Part shown: piece by piece, positions 49,255 through 64,000 of the stretch
How the letters are laid out: each line of letters opens with the position of its first letter
How positions within the stretch are numbered: the stretch's first letter is position 1
Source of the DNA: Unio delphinus
Lineage: Eukaryota; Mollusca; Bivalvia; Unionida; Unionidae
Direction of reading: 5' to 3'
Length of the DNA: 64,000 bases
Assembly (NCBI GenBank): GCA_029339505.1
Contig: JAQISU010000166.1
Coordinates: 4,698,501 to 4,762,500 of the forward strand
The notes under the pieces: generated by a model
What the model saw: the letters and a program-made list of their open reading frames with translations, nothing else
What the model was told of the DNA's origin: nothing
Databases searched by the model: none
Made by a program: the position numbers and the translations under genes

Positions 49255-49890
49255 TGGTACGGGTTATCAAGATGTGAAACTATTCCACGTCAGGTCGGCA
49301 CCATTTTCATTTAGGAGTAACAAACTATTATAAGATGTCTTTTAGTGAAACATACATGTTGATATTACTATTCATTCTAGAAGAATAGGGGTAACACAAT
49401 TTCAAAATGGCCACTGTGACGGCCGTATTGGATGTCCCAACGGCACTTTTCATTTAGGATAATCTAAACCATAGCATACATGTGTGCAAATATGTGTCAT
49501 GGCAATACGGGGCCCCGAGTGGCAGAGTGGTCTAACGCGGTCTCGTTACGGATCACTGCCATCTCACATCTGTTTGCATGGGTTCGAGTCGCAGATTCGG
49601 CTAATTGTGGGCATGTGTGAAAGCTTGCCGGTAGCTTCTCGTGGGTCGGTGTTCTTTCCGTGGGTTTTCCCCGAGTTCTTCCTCTTTCATTAATACTGGA
49701 CGCCATGTATATAGCCTATCTTGTGCTGAAAAATGGCGTTAAACCTTGCAACAACAACTACAATAACAATCATGGCAATCCTCGAAGTAGTATAGGAAAA
49801 GCGATAACAAACTTGTGCCAACAGACTGTGGGACGGACAACGGGCCAAAGCTTATCACACATGCTCTTCTGGATTATCACCAGTAGAAAT
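49255..49890. repeat. Dispersed family-C repeat, copy 2, split by a SINE
   Basis: Contains CACCATTTTCATTTAGGA, TCTTTTAGTGAAAC, CACTGTGACGGCCGTATTGG and, after the SINE, CATGGCAATCCTCGAAGTAG with GCGATAACAAACTTGTGCC. Confidence 0.72.
49507..49769 (+). mobile_element. SINE family B, copy 3, nested in a family-C repeat
   Basis: Plus-strand copy with a 10-base target-site duplication TCATGGCAAT (49497-49506 and 49770-49779). The duplicated site is a conserved motif of the family-C repeat it interrupts, so the SINE is younger than that repeat copy. Confidence 0.94.
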
Positions 49891-50720
49891 AAAATAGATA
49901 AACGACGGAAACAATTGAAACTATACAAGACGAGAAGAAGGAATCTTAATTGTCCGAATTTCACTCGTGTGCAAAAAACTTACTGATTTTAATTATTATA
50001 AGCTTACATTGACCTTGGCCATTAATTGTTAGTTTAAAAATCTAAGTTCTGAGATAAGTAATATGGGCTATTCAAGTAGATATGTCCTCGATGTTTTTTC
50101 TTCTTCTTTTATTGAAATAAAGATATAACTTGACTGTATTGAGAAAAAAAACCGGAGCATTCTGCCGAATAGATAGAAGACCACATCGCAGCAGCATTGG
50201 GAGTTGCAAGTCGCATAAATAACATCCTAGCTAATTTACCTGAAGTAAATGGGATTACCGTATGTTGCTGACATGCAAGTCAGTGTAAGAAATGTTGTAT
50301 CGGCCATGGGATTTTATTAGAGCAGACAGTTACTATGGTATCCAGATGTGATGCTTACATCTCGGCACAGATGCATAGCTGTTCTGAGCTTTAGCTCGTT
50401 TGTGACGTCACGCTTCGTCTTCCCCGATTCATTCCAGAGCAGTTCATTCACAATTCTTACTCGATGAAAAACAGGCATACATTTTTAGTATCTGAACAAA
50501 AACAACTTCTACTGCAAATACTTACTTTTTAGGCTGAGGTGAACGTTGAAAAGTCTTAGTATTTTCTTCGGATGAAGTCATTTAAATCTTTCTTCAGATG
50601 AAATTAACTAAAATTTAAGTCATTTTTAAATAAACCATTATTAAACAATTAAAATCTTATGAATAATTTAGCAGGTTTGGCAAAAATTAACTAAAAAAAA
50701 TATGCCGAAACTTCTGAAAT

Positions 50721-50724
<4 letters not shown>

Positions 50725-50785
<61 letters not shown>
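50725..50785. repeat. (TA)n microsatellite
   Basis: About 30 TA units. Confidence 0.97.
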
Positions 50786-50787
<2 letters not shown>

Positions 50788-50867
50788 ACAATTATGTATA
50801 TTTTATAAGGATCCCATTATTAAGGAAGGTTTCTTTCTTCAAACTCTTAATCAAGTTCATTAGATTG

Positions 50868-51065
50868 TTTTGCTTTTGTGGGATTTAACGCCATTTTCAG
50901 CACATAGAAAATTATACATGGCGGCCAGTGTATATGGTATAGAAAAAACTATTGATTCAAAGGAACCTACAACCAGATTATTTTATTCATCCACAAACGT
51001 CGAGCCGAGACACGAACTCATGCGGACATATGTGTGATGTGAGCTAATAGTACAGGCGAGCGCCT
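50868..51065 (-). mobile_element. SINE family B, copy 4, degenerate
   Basis: Minus-strand remnant. The tail (GGGATTTAACGCCATTTTCAG on plus) and the CATGGCGGCCAGT block are clear; the middle and the tRNA head are heavily decayed. Confidence 0.65.
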
Positions 51066-52099
51066 CAGGCCCCTCACCCACTTAGGGCCTTACACCCATC
51101 AGCCTCTTAGAGCCAGAGACCATTCGACTTCCGGGGCCTTAGATCATTCGACTTCCGGGGCACGGAGCATATTACAACTAGAATATACATCCTGAAACAA
51201 TTTCTAAAATCCATTTTGGATCAGTTTATCTTGCATTCTCTATGATAATCCAAGACTGAATTGGAAGATGAGAAATTACGTACGTAGGAAAAAGAGCTGC
51301 AACTCGGGTATTGTCCCGGATACATGGGTTACAGATTTGAGGTCTGTTAATACTGGTGATAAGCGAAAGCGTAAATTACTTTTTTGAAAGGAAAATGAAC
51401 AGCAGCAAAATTTCACTTCATTTCATGATTTAATGTAGTACTTTAATTAAAGAAATTTCAGAGGCCTGGTCATACCCATTTCAAGTCCAATAAATCTTCA
51501 TTTGTTGATGTTATGTCAAATGAAAAAAAAATAATTAAAAATACAACTTCAATTACTTTTCTGGTGACACAAATTGTTCAGCTCTTATTTTTTTTTCCAA
51601 ATAGAGTACATTCTAAATAATGGGCCACTAAATATCTGACCCAATATGCAAATCTGATGATGAACATGATACAAGATATAATGGGCCACTAAATATCTGG
51701 CCCAATATACAAATCTGAATTTTGTTATATTCAGCCTTAAACAATAGACTTGACAAATTCATTTAAAAAACACGATTCGATTAACCCACCTGGAAGTGTC
51801 TTTTCTCAGTCATCTAGACCATCGGACGACATGTATATCTTGAGATTCCTAATATATAGGTATCATAGCAACACTAAACAAAAATAACAGACTGCTGTGT
51901 AGATCTTTTCAGCAGGTATTCATACTGAACTGAATCTTTGGACTCTAAATATGGGTATGCATGGAAATCACAGATCATAGGTCAGATTTGGTGATGAACC
52001 ATTTGATGACATATCTCAGCTCAAGTTACGTACAAGATAAGGTGTCAACTTAAGTCTGAATCTGTTTCTAATTTTCATTACTGATTTTCCTACGAGTTC

Positions 52100-52798
52100 A
52101 AAATCTAACCCTTACTATATTATACTAGATTTGCTATTAATAGACTGTCTAAATGACATGCTAAAATTGTTATCCTTACCGGTATGTTGTTGTTGTAGGG
52201 TTTAACGCCATTTTCAGCACAAGATAGGCTATACATGGCGGCCAGTATTAATGGTGGAGGAAGAACCCAGGAAAGAACCACCGATCCACGAGAAGCTACT
52301 GGCAAGCTGTTTCACATACCCACATTAGCCGAGCCTGAGATTCAAATCCACGCAGACAGAGGTGAGATGGCAATGATCCGTAACGGTGAGCGCTTTAGAC
52401 CACTCTGCCACTCGGGGCCACGATCCTTACCGTTATACTAAATTCATTAACAGAAGACTTTCTAATGTAGGCTAACATTGTTATCCTTTACTGCTATACT
52501 AGATCCGTTATCAACAGACTGCCTACTGAATGCTGTTGACATTGTTATCCTTTACTGCTATACTAGATCCATTATCAACAGACTGCCTACTGAATGCTGT
52601 TGACATTTTTATCCTTTACTGCTATACTAGATCCGTTATCAACAGACTGCCTACTGAATGCTGCTGACATTGTTATCCTTTATTGCTATACTAGATCCGT
52701 TATCAACAGACTGCCTACTGAATGCTGCTGACATTGTTATCCTTTACTGCTATACTAGATCCGTTATCAACAGACTGCCTACTGAATGCTGATGGTAT
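52100..52798. repeat. 64-bp minisatellite, about 7 units, interrupted by a SINE
   Basis: Unit CTGCTATACTAGATCCGTTA plus TCAACAGACTGCCTACTGAATGCTGCTGACATTGTTATCCTTTA. The right-hand units (52480-52798) are nearly identical; left units are diverged and one is split by SINE B copy 5. Confidence 0.92.
52182..52422 (-). mobile_element. SINE family B, copy 5, nested in the 64-bp repeat
   Basis: Full-length minus-strand copy with a perfect 10-base target-site duplication ATCCTTACCG (52172-52181 and 52423-52432). It splits a diverged unit of the 64-bp tandem repeat. Confidence 0.94.
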
Positions 52799-52989
52799 TA
52801 TTATACTCTCTACATCTGCAATGGGTCTTGCATTGAGTGGTATTTGGAGGTCAATTTAAATAAAACAAACATTTTGAATGAATCAGGAGGTCGTTTAAAA
52901 AGAATGTTCATTTTAAAAAACAGAATAACTGAATGTGTTACTGAATGTGAATAGTTACAGATATCTATATTAGGTTTTGACAATTCAGA

Positions 52990-53945
52990 ACTTTAAAGTC
53001 ATTACAGCTTACCATATATTGCACTGAACTTAAAAATCAAGTCATTACTGTGTACCAAATATTGTACTGTGATCACGTGTAACCTTACAGTAAAAGTCAT
53101 TATAGTGTACCAAATATTGTACTGTGATCATGTGTAACCTTACAGCAAAAGTCATTACAGTGTACCAAATATTGTACTGTGATCATGTGTAACCTTACAG
53201 TAAAAGTCATTATATAGTGTACCAAATATTGTACTGTGATCATGTGTAACCTTACAGTAAAGTCATTACAGTGTACCAAATATTGTACTGTGATCGAGTG
53301 TAACCTAACAGTAAAAGTCATTATAGTGTACCAAATATTGTACTGTGATCATGTGTAACCTAACAGTAAAAGTCATTATAGTGTACCAAATATTGTACTG
53401 TGATCATGTTTAACCTTACAGTAAAGTCATTACAGTGTACCAAATATTGTACTGTGATCATGTGTAACCTTACAGTAAAAGTCATTACAGTGTACCAAAT
53501 ATTGTACTGTGATCATGTGTAACCTTACAGTAAAAGTCATTATAGTGTACCAAATATTGTACTGTGATCATGTGTAACCTAACAATAAAAGTCATTATAG
53601 TGTACCAAATATTGTACTGTGATCATGTGTAACCTTACAGTAAAGTCATTACAGTGTACCAAATATTGTACTGTGATCGAGTGTAACCTAACAGTAAAAG
53701 TCATTATAGTGTACCAAATAATGTACTGTGATCATGTGTAACCTTACAGTAAAGTCATTACAGTGTACCAAATATTGTACTGTGATCGAGTGTAACCTTA
53801 CAGTAAAAGTCATTATAGTGTACCAAATATTGTACTGTGATTGAGTGTAACCTTACAGTAAAAGTCATTATAGTGTACCAAATGTTGTACTGTGATCATG
53901 TGTAACCTTACAGTAAAGTCATTACAGTGTATATGTACTGAGCTG
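52990..53945. repeat. 54/55-bp minisatellite, about 17 units
   Basis: Unit GTCATTACAGTGTACCAAAT plus ATTGTACTGTGATCATGTGTAACCTTACAGTAAAA. Length alternates between 54 and 55 by one A, and CATGTG/CGAGTG variants recur in groups. Confidence 0.95.
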
Positions 53946-56859
<2,914 letters not shown>

Positions 56860-57900
56860 ACAGCTGTGGTGGACATATTAGATTTCAGATAGGTTAGGAC
56901 AAAGTATATACCATTTGACGTAATTTTTTGAGAAACATCCATATCATAGTGATAAGTCGGGGGTGGGGCATGAGTACTGACAACACGATTTTCAACACGG
57001 ACGTCTTAGGGGCCATATTAGACATGCCACATAACAAAGTGTTCAAGTGAAAACCATATTCTGATATGACCATTCATTCAGACGATGCAATGATAAAAAG
57101 ATGCTCAAGCTGGTCGCTGTAGTTGCGACCATGGTAGACCTCGGATCAGTAACATTTTCAATTACAACCAACTGTATAATTATAATAAGGTACTTTGGGT
57201 GAAAACCCCATTTCAACATGAATTTAGCCTTTTAGTGAAAACGTCAACACCGACCATTCACCCATGAGGAGTGTCGAACATTAAAAAGGTGATGGGGGAC
57301 ATGATGGATGTCGAATAAGCACCATTTTCCTATAGGACCAACAAGACATCATATGTCTTTTAGTGAAGACCCCACGTTGACACGACCATCCAATTAAGAG
57401 TAGCGACAAAGCGAAAAAACAAGTTTCGAGATAGCCACTATGTCACTGACATACTGGATGTCAAATGGACGCTTAGTTTCTTTTAATACCAACTGGATAT
57501 TGTAACACGTCGTTTGGTGAAAGCATCACGTCATTATGACTTTCTGTTCAAGATGGCTTTTGTGGTGGACATATTGGATATTAGATAAGTACTAGTATTT
57601 TTTAGGGCAACCAGATATTCAATTTAAAATGTTTAGTGGAAACCCTATGTCGATATGTCCATCCATTTAGAAGAAATGGCTTTAACGAACATTTTAGGTG
57701 ACTGCTGGGGCAGCCATATTGGATTCCGAGCAGCATTATTTTCATTTAGGACAAACTAGAACATGGGATAAATGTTTGCGTAAGTTTCATGGCAATCCTC
57801 TTGGTAGTTTACAGTTAGTAATGATAAGAAACATTATTACTAACGGACTGGCTGTCGACATGAGAAAGACCATCCCAAAAGTTATCTGAGTTATGACCAG
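56860..57900. repeat. Dispersed family-C repeat, copy 3, with internal tandem units
   Basis: About five or six diverged units of roughly 170 bases, each with a GG-GGACATATTGGAT-type core, ACCATTTTC-TTTAGGAC, CTTTTAGTGAAAACCCCA and CGACCATCCATT. It ends with CATGGCAATCCTCTTGGTAG as in the other copies. Confidence 0.7.
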
Positions 57901-58849
57901 CATAGCTAAAACATAAAGTCACCTTTGCAACTTTGAGATATGTACATTGTAGTGGTTAAACTCCAAATTATCCACGAACATACCCACGTAAAATGCAAAC
58001 ATCAACCCCCTAATATAAAAAACTTGGATTTAAGCCCCCCCCCCCTTTTTTTTTTTAATGCGCCACTCTCGCATTGAAGGGGCCGCATTAACGGTATTTA
58101 CGCTAACAATATACAATTCACATACATATTAGCTTTGATTACAGGAAATGATTTGACTGGACTTGTTCCTGGAAAGGTTTGCATGTAGTATGAGAGCTAA
58201 TATCTGGATAAAAGACTTTGCCGATGCGACTGATATGTCATACAAATGCTTAATGTTTGACGAACACCATAGTCTATCACCGCTCCAATCTTCAAGCCAT
58301 ATCCTGCAGACGCCCGATGTGTACTTTGCCAACAAATTTACTCGGTACAGATGCATTTGCAATCTACTATAATTTTAAAATGTTGATAAAACACGCTCTC
58401 TTAACACTAACCCATAACATAGTTATTTGTATTCAAACGCACCCCCCCCCCCCAACAATAAAGTGTTAATACAGAGTTATTGTTATTATCACAATGTTTC
58501 AAACTTATAAAAAAAACTTAGTTTTATAAAATAACTTAATCGATATGGCATTTCAGAAACTCTTTTTCTTTGATTTTACGTTGTAATATCACTACATGAC
58601 GACACACATGAATGTTGACATAGATAGCACAAGCGCAATGTCCGAGGAATCCGAATGTACATTAATGTCAATAAATTACACTAAGATGAGATAATTATAT
58701 TCTTCTATAAAAGAAAAATCTAACATTCGTGTTGATATTTTTATGAAAATGATAACACACAAAAATATTTTAAATCCTTTCCTCCCAAAAGCTGGCAATA
58801 TATATTATCATATTAACCTTGCTGAATAAATGTCACAAAAATTCACTCA

Positions 58850-59095
58850 TAGGATCGCTGATTAATTCGAGTTTCATGTGTCAGCAATCATTATAGGATC
58901 GCTGATGTATAATCCCAGTTTCATATGTGTCATCAATCATTATGGGATCGCTGATGCATAATCCCAGTTTCATGTGTGTCATCAATCATTATGGGATCGC
59001 TGATGTATAATCCCAGTTTCATGTGTGTCAGCAATCATTATAGGATCGCTGATGTATAATCCCAGTTTCATGTGTGTCAGCAGTCATTCCACACT
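58850..59095. repeat. 49-bp tandem repeat, about 4.5 units
   Basis: Unit GTGTCAGCAATCATTATAGG plus ATCGCTGATGTATAATCCCAGTTTCATGT; low divergence. Confidence 0.92.
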
Positions 59096-59179
59096 GTTAA
59101 TTAGATGGAAATTATGCCATGTTATATCACAGTCTGTGACGTTACACTAATAAATTTACTTGATATCTTTATATCAATA

Positions 59180-59585
59180 ATCGTCTTTAAAGGTAAGCCA
59201 TTGTGTCATTACATGTCTTTAAAAAAAGACATTGTCAATTAACGTCTTTCAAGCAAGATATTGTGTTAATGGTAGTCTTTAAAGTAAGACATCTTGTCAA
59301 TAGACGTCTTTCAAGCAAGATATTGTGTTAATGGTAGTCTTTAAAGTAAGACATCGTGTCAATAGACGTCTTTCAAGTAAGATATTGTGTTAATGGTAGT
59401 CTTTAAAGTAAGACATCGTGTCAATAGACGTCTTTCAAGTAAGATATTGTGTTAATGGTAGTCTTTAAAGTAAGACATTGTGTCAATAGACGTCTTTCAA
59501 GTAAGACTGTCAATAGAAGTCTTTCAAGTAAGACTGTCAATAGACGTCTTTCAAGTAAGACTGTCAATAGACGTCGTTAAAGTAA
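59180..59585. repeat. 62-bp dimeric repeat changing to a 27-bp repeat
   Basis: The 62-bp unit is two related halves, TCAATAGACGTCTTTCAAGT... and TTAATGGTAGTCTTTAAAGT.... From about 59487 the array changes to a shortened 27-bp unit TCAATAGACGTCTTTCAAGT plus AAGACTG. Confidence 0.92.
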
Positions 59586-60689
59586 ATCATTGTATCAACC
59601 TACCATGATGTTAAGTAATATACTAAATGTTATAAACTATACTCAATCACGGCATTCTCTCTTAAGAACTATCCTCTAACAGTGATGTTTGATACTGAAC
59701 CGAACTATGCAAACCATTTGAAACAATGTCTGGTACTTACCTTACTGGGCAAGACCTAAAGACATATCCTCCACAGTGTTGCATGGTCCTGTACCCTTCT
59801 AGGCAAGACCATAGGAACTGTCGTCCAACAATTTTTTTTATGGTACTGTATCAGGCAACACTATGAAATGTCATCCAACAGTACTGTCTGGCACAATACC
59901 GTACCCCAGCAGGCAAGGCCATAAGAAAATATTTCAAATAACTCCCTGGAAAGCATTTAATAGCAGAATCTGTTTTCGTTAGAGAGTCGTGTATTTTTCT
60001 GATCCCGACATACAAACGAGATTCCTATGATAATGTATATCATTTATTGATTTATCAGCGAATGTGTTGTGCTATATTCAGTTACTGTATAAAGCTTGTT
60101 TTACTTCCTAGACTAAGAGAATTAAACAGTACCAAAATAAAACCGCAATACATGTCAAAAAAGTATTATTGAAAAAAACGAGGTTAGCCAATTTTATTTT
60201 TAAAATGCCACATTCTGGTTATTTGTTTAAAAAATACCCTGGTAAACACGTTGTATAAAGTGCTGCACTTAACTAAAAGACGGTAAGCAGAATGCGTTAG
60301 TTAGGTGCAGCTGCTTGCCCAGGCGAAATGTAACGGTTTTCTCCAAGTATTTCAATGTTTGCCAAATTAACGGATTCCATTCCTATAAAACGTATATATG
60401 CCAATACTCATCCATACGAACTTAGCTGTATAAATACCTTAATTACATTTCAAAATCAGATAATGAAAATATATTCGTGGGAGAAAAATGATATCGCTAC
60501 ATTGGTGATAACAATTCTACTGCTACATTGTCTATATCATCTTTTTAACATGTTTTTCCCCCAATTAGGAAATAGTTTTGCCCTGATATCTAAGCATGTA
60601 TTTCCATAGTTGCACCTATTGTTATGTATATTTAATTTGCATTATATTTTTTTCTCTCCAAAAAATCCATTACATCCTTAGTATATGGA
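59586..60689. other. No gene seen
   Basis: AT-rich. Loosely repeated AGGCAAGACC/AGGCAACACT motifs near 59750-59930 hint at a very decayed tandem repeat. Confidence 0.45.
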
Positions 60690-61035
60690 TAATTGTATTT
60701 TGTACTTGACATTGTCCAAAATCAAGTTCATTTGTTTCTGACCAGTAAAACAATTTATACATAGGCAATATTTTCTCAGTGAAAGTGGGCTGAATATCAT
60801 GATCAAAAAATAAACATTAATATATGTGGTATGTTACTTCCCCATATAAATGTCTAGTCTTCCTGATATTTACCATATTAAATATTATAATTTTAGTATT
60901 ATAATCTCCTAGAATGGAGGTTTCCACTAAGTGACAGTTTTTTATTATATAGAAAGTGGTAATTCTGACCACAGGTCAAGTAATCGTGTTTCTCTAGAAA
61001 TTACTCATTTGTGCTATAAGCTCTTGAAGCAGAAT
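60690..61035 (+). mobile_element. Probable fragment of the same LTR-element family
   Basis: TTGACATTGTCCAAAATCAAG resembles the end of the pol fragment in the tubulin intron (TTGACCTTGTCCAAAATTGAG). CCACTAAGTGACAG followed by GGTAATTCTGACCACAGGTCA resembles the LTR. Strongly decayed. Confidence 0.4.
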
Positions 61036-61103
61036 CATTTGTTGTTTTCGCCATTTGATTTCTGCTAGAATAATTTGTTCAAATTATTATTCTCTAGAAT
61101 AAT

Positions 61104-61350
61104 TGTTGTTGTTGTAGTCTGGTTTAACGCCATTTGTTAGGATAAGATAGGCTATACATGGCGGCCAGTATTAATAGTGGAGAAAGAACATGGGAAAACT
61201 CCGGAAAGAACCACCAACCCACGAAAAGCTACTGGCAAGCTTTCTCACATACCCACATTGGCCGATTCCGAGACAGGAACCCACGCAGACAAGAGGTGAG
61301 ATGGCAGTGATCCGTAACGGAGACCACTCGGCCAGTCAGGCGCCCCTTTC
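61104..61350 (-). mobile_element. SINE family B, copy 6
   Basis: Minus-strand copy with tail GGTTTAACGCCATTTG and the CATGGCGGCCAGTATTAAT block. The head is damaged near a run of C (about 61351-61364). Target-site duplication not certain. Confidence 0.88.
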
Positions 61351-61364
61351 CCCCCCCCCCCCCG

Positions 61365-62482
61365 GAATTACAAACTGCTAACTGATATTATTGGACAAAA
61401 ACGTAAATTTGGAATAACAGTGATTTCAATCAAAGACATGTTGGATTATTTTATTGTGATTCGTTAAAAGAATGTTGGTACATCTTCGCACATTACTACA
61501 TTTGAGAATACATGCACATCTGCATCTTCAATGTTGGACCTTATTTGGAATACAACTGCAATTCAACTAGAACTTTATTCGTTAGGATTTGTTATAAAAC
61601 GTTTTGGGATAATTTTGGATTTAATTCGCAATATTGTAATTTCTTAAGATTTCGATATGAATTTAAGGGGAAAAGATTATTTCTTGAATTTTGCAAAATT
61701 TGTTGGTTTTCGCTTTTTTTTCTATTAAATTAAAAACATCTAGTCGTAATATTACTTTTTCTTTTGTTCTTTCTTTCTCTCTCACGCACCCCACCTCCGT
61801 CTCCGGATGTACATATCTTAAAATTTCAACTGTAGACCCTCTTTTGTATATTTATGCAACTAATGAGATGCCATTTTAGAAATGCCTGAAAACGAACTCA
61901 AAAGAAAAGTAGACTTCAAGTTTTAACTTTTTATAATTAGTTTTCTACATGAATTATAGAGACTGTCGGTGAATGGACTTTTATGACCTGTTGATATGAG
62001 TCACCGATTGTATACCTATAATATTCTACAAAAAACTACGTAGAAATTTAAATTTGCATTTCAATCGTGTTTCAAAACGATGGATACAATACGTGTTGAT
62101 TAGGTGGATATCAACCGAAATTAGTGAGAATCGAAAATTGAAAACAGCATCTGATATCGAGCTGGGCACGGATCTGGCATAGGCCAGAAAAGTTTTTTAT
62201 ATGTAAAAAATAAAACAAAAGTAAAAACGTATATCTTTAAAGGTAAGCTCGCTATAATGAAACTATTTCGTTTTAAAAAAATGTTACGCTCTGAAGTCTG
62301 TCAGATACAAGCGTTCAGGCTACTCCATCCCAACAGTATCAATCCACGCTTGAAAAAATAAAACGATGTCTTCATTTTCGAACGAACTGTCATTATTTTA
62401 ACAACATACAAAGTCGAAAGCATGATACGTATAATCTACAACTGTAAAACTTCGCTGTCCAAACATTTTAGGAACTTATTGA
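61365..62482. other. No gene seen
   Basis: AT-rich sequence between two family-B SINEs; short frames only. Confidence 0.55.
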
Positions 62483-62492
62483 TATCGTTTTT

Positions 62493-62744
62493 GTTTTTGT
62501 TTTTGTTTTAGGGTTTAACGCCATTTTTCAGCACACGATAGGCTATACATGGCGGCCAGTATTAATGGTGGAGGAAGAACCCGAGAAAACCTTCAGAAAG
62601 AAACACCGACCCATGAGAAGCTACTGTCAAGCTTTCTCACATACTCACATTGGATGAATCGGATACTCGAACCCACGCAGACAGGTGAGACGTTAGTGAT
62701 CCGTAACGAACAGCGCTTTTGACTACTAAGCCACTCGTAACCCT
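62493..62744 (-). mobile_element. SINE family B, copy 7
   Basis: Minus-strand copy with an unusual (TTTTTG)n tail followed by AGGGTTTAACGCC on plus. A probable short target-site duplication TATCGTTTT is seen at both ends. Confidence 0.88.
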
Positions 62745-64000
62745 TATCGTTTTAATGTTTTTAATCGCATTTGCACAGAAATGAAAAAGTTCAAGCAAAT
62801 CGACATGTTTTAAACTTAACAAATGCTATCTTTAAAAATCAAATGTTTTTTTAATTAGTAGACATAGGAATTATTCACTCGTAAAGTGGAAGCATATTAC
62901 AATGTTTCCACCTTAATACTTGATGAAAATTAGTCTGGCAGCACTCATTGACGACACGTAATGCTCTATTCATAGGATCGGCATTCATATATGCAGTTGG
63001 AATTTATTCACTCGCACGGTCTGAACTCGTCCTTATTACCAATTATCTGCTAAAATGGTCAGTACTCTACACCTGCAACACTCTCCTATGTCTGGACGAC
63101 AATGTGGAACATGAACAGCTGTTAATGTCTGTCTGCAATAATTGTGTTATCTGTACTAGCTAACCACGTTCATCAATGGATGTCCACTTTTCGTCTGCTT
63201 TCCGAGTATTTTTCTTTTATTACAAAAACACTCACTATTCAGTGCCCTCCACGAGTACAAAACTTCAGTGTGCAATATTTAGCTAGTAGCGATCACACTC
63301 GCTGTACAGGTGCTGAGCTTGCGAAAGTCAATATGTTCAGTACTATGTTGGCCTAATGAGTAAACAGGCTTCGTGAATAATCACGAATGACTCAAACTTA
63401 TACGAGACTTTGCCCAATAATCTAACCAAACATGTAATAGTGCAAAGTTGGCACAGTTCATGACAATATTGCTCAATCAAGCATTAGCTATAACATTCAT
63501 TTGAGATCCAAATAAATTACACCACAATTAGTAACTATCATCACAACCAGATGTTTTGCTTTAATTTGATTGGAATCATTATGTCCTAGAATAAAGACCG
63601 AAATCTCCAATAAGCTTCACATAAATTTATTGAATGCAGGTAAAAGCATTTTCCTAATTGATTATCGGAAAAACACCTCACGTGAGGTCGAAAAATAGAA
63701 TAACGTTATTACAGCTTGGTATTCGTTAGCAGCTCACATTCCCAATGCAGCAGTAGTAGTAGTAGTAGTAGCAGCAGCGGTAGTAGTAGTAATAACGGCA
63801 GAATCGGCAGCAACAAGTTTATAACTATTAGTACGATTAACAACAAGCAATTGTACACAATGGAAAAAGATGGAAATAACGAGAATAGAAAGATTTTCAA
63901 TGACAACGTTTCGTTTTGTCACTAATTAAAGGGACTGTGTTTGAGTCTGCGCTTTTGTAAAATACATGTATATTGATAGTTGAGTTTAGAAGCGAAAGTT
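62745..64000. other. No gene seen
   Basis: Two 70-codon plus frames at 62948-63356 have no recognised motif. The end of the window holds the AGT/AGC tract. Confidence 0.5.
63748..63795. repeat. (AGT/AGC)n trinucleotide tract
   Basis: Triplets AGT and AGC alternate in blocks. Short frames giving poly-Ser or poly-Leu are repeat artefacts. Confidence 0.92.

Overview
The window looks like animal nuclear DNA that is AT-rich, intron-rich and repeat-rich. It is most likely from a mollusc or another lophotrochozoan. Grounds: a multi-exon alpha-tubulin gene with GT/AG introns, two abundant families of tRNA-derived SINEs, hAT-like and piggyBac-like MITEs, LTR-retroelement debris, and many minisatellites and microsatellites. 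There are no bacterial-type operons, rRNA genes or convincing stand-alone tRNA genes. The phylum-level call is inference from repeat style and gene content.

Only two protein genes can be supported well. (1) On the minus strand at 2207-3424 is an uninterrupted 405-codon gene for an uncharacterised protein with HAD-like motifs; the usual second motif-I aspartate is arginine. (2) On the minus strand from 42418 down to 32786 is an alpha-tubulin gene with seven recognisable coding exons (residues 2-451), each joined in frame by consensus splice sites. The initiator Met is expected on an unlocated upstream exon. The body is highly conserved, but the lysine-40 loop and the acidic C-terminal tail diverge, so this looks like a specialised isotype.

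Layout: 1-9.1 kb holds the HAD-like gene and AT-rich non-coding DNA. 9.1-9.9 kb is a head-to-head pair of family-A SINEs. 11.0-11.5 kb is a compound microsatellite followed by a hAT-like MITE. 12.8-15.6 kb and 23.3-26.9 kb hold old copies of two paralogous non-coding modules (X and Y), with 35-bp and 28-bp minisatellites inside the second block. 18.6-19.8 kb has two family-B SINEs with clear target-site duplications. 20.2-21.9 kb is a 26-bp minisatellite. 27.1-29.8 kb has a hAT-like and a piggyBac-like MITE, a 45-bp repeat, a LINE 3' end and a SINE. 32.8-42.4 kb is the tubulin gene; its introns carry three copies of one LTR family, a degenerate Ty3/gypsy pol fragment, a 41-bp minisatellite and a SINE. 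43.4-57.9 kb holds dispersed family-C repeats, SINEs, an interrupted 43-bp repeat, and 64-bp and 54/55-bp minisatellites. 58-64 kb has two further minisatellites, a probable LTR fragment and two more SINEs.

The two genes have no visible functional link. Most of the biology in this window is repeat biology: SINE insertions with intact target-site duplications, nested insertions that give relative ages, and minisatellites that can be traced to single-copy ancestors.
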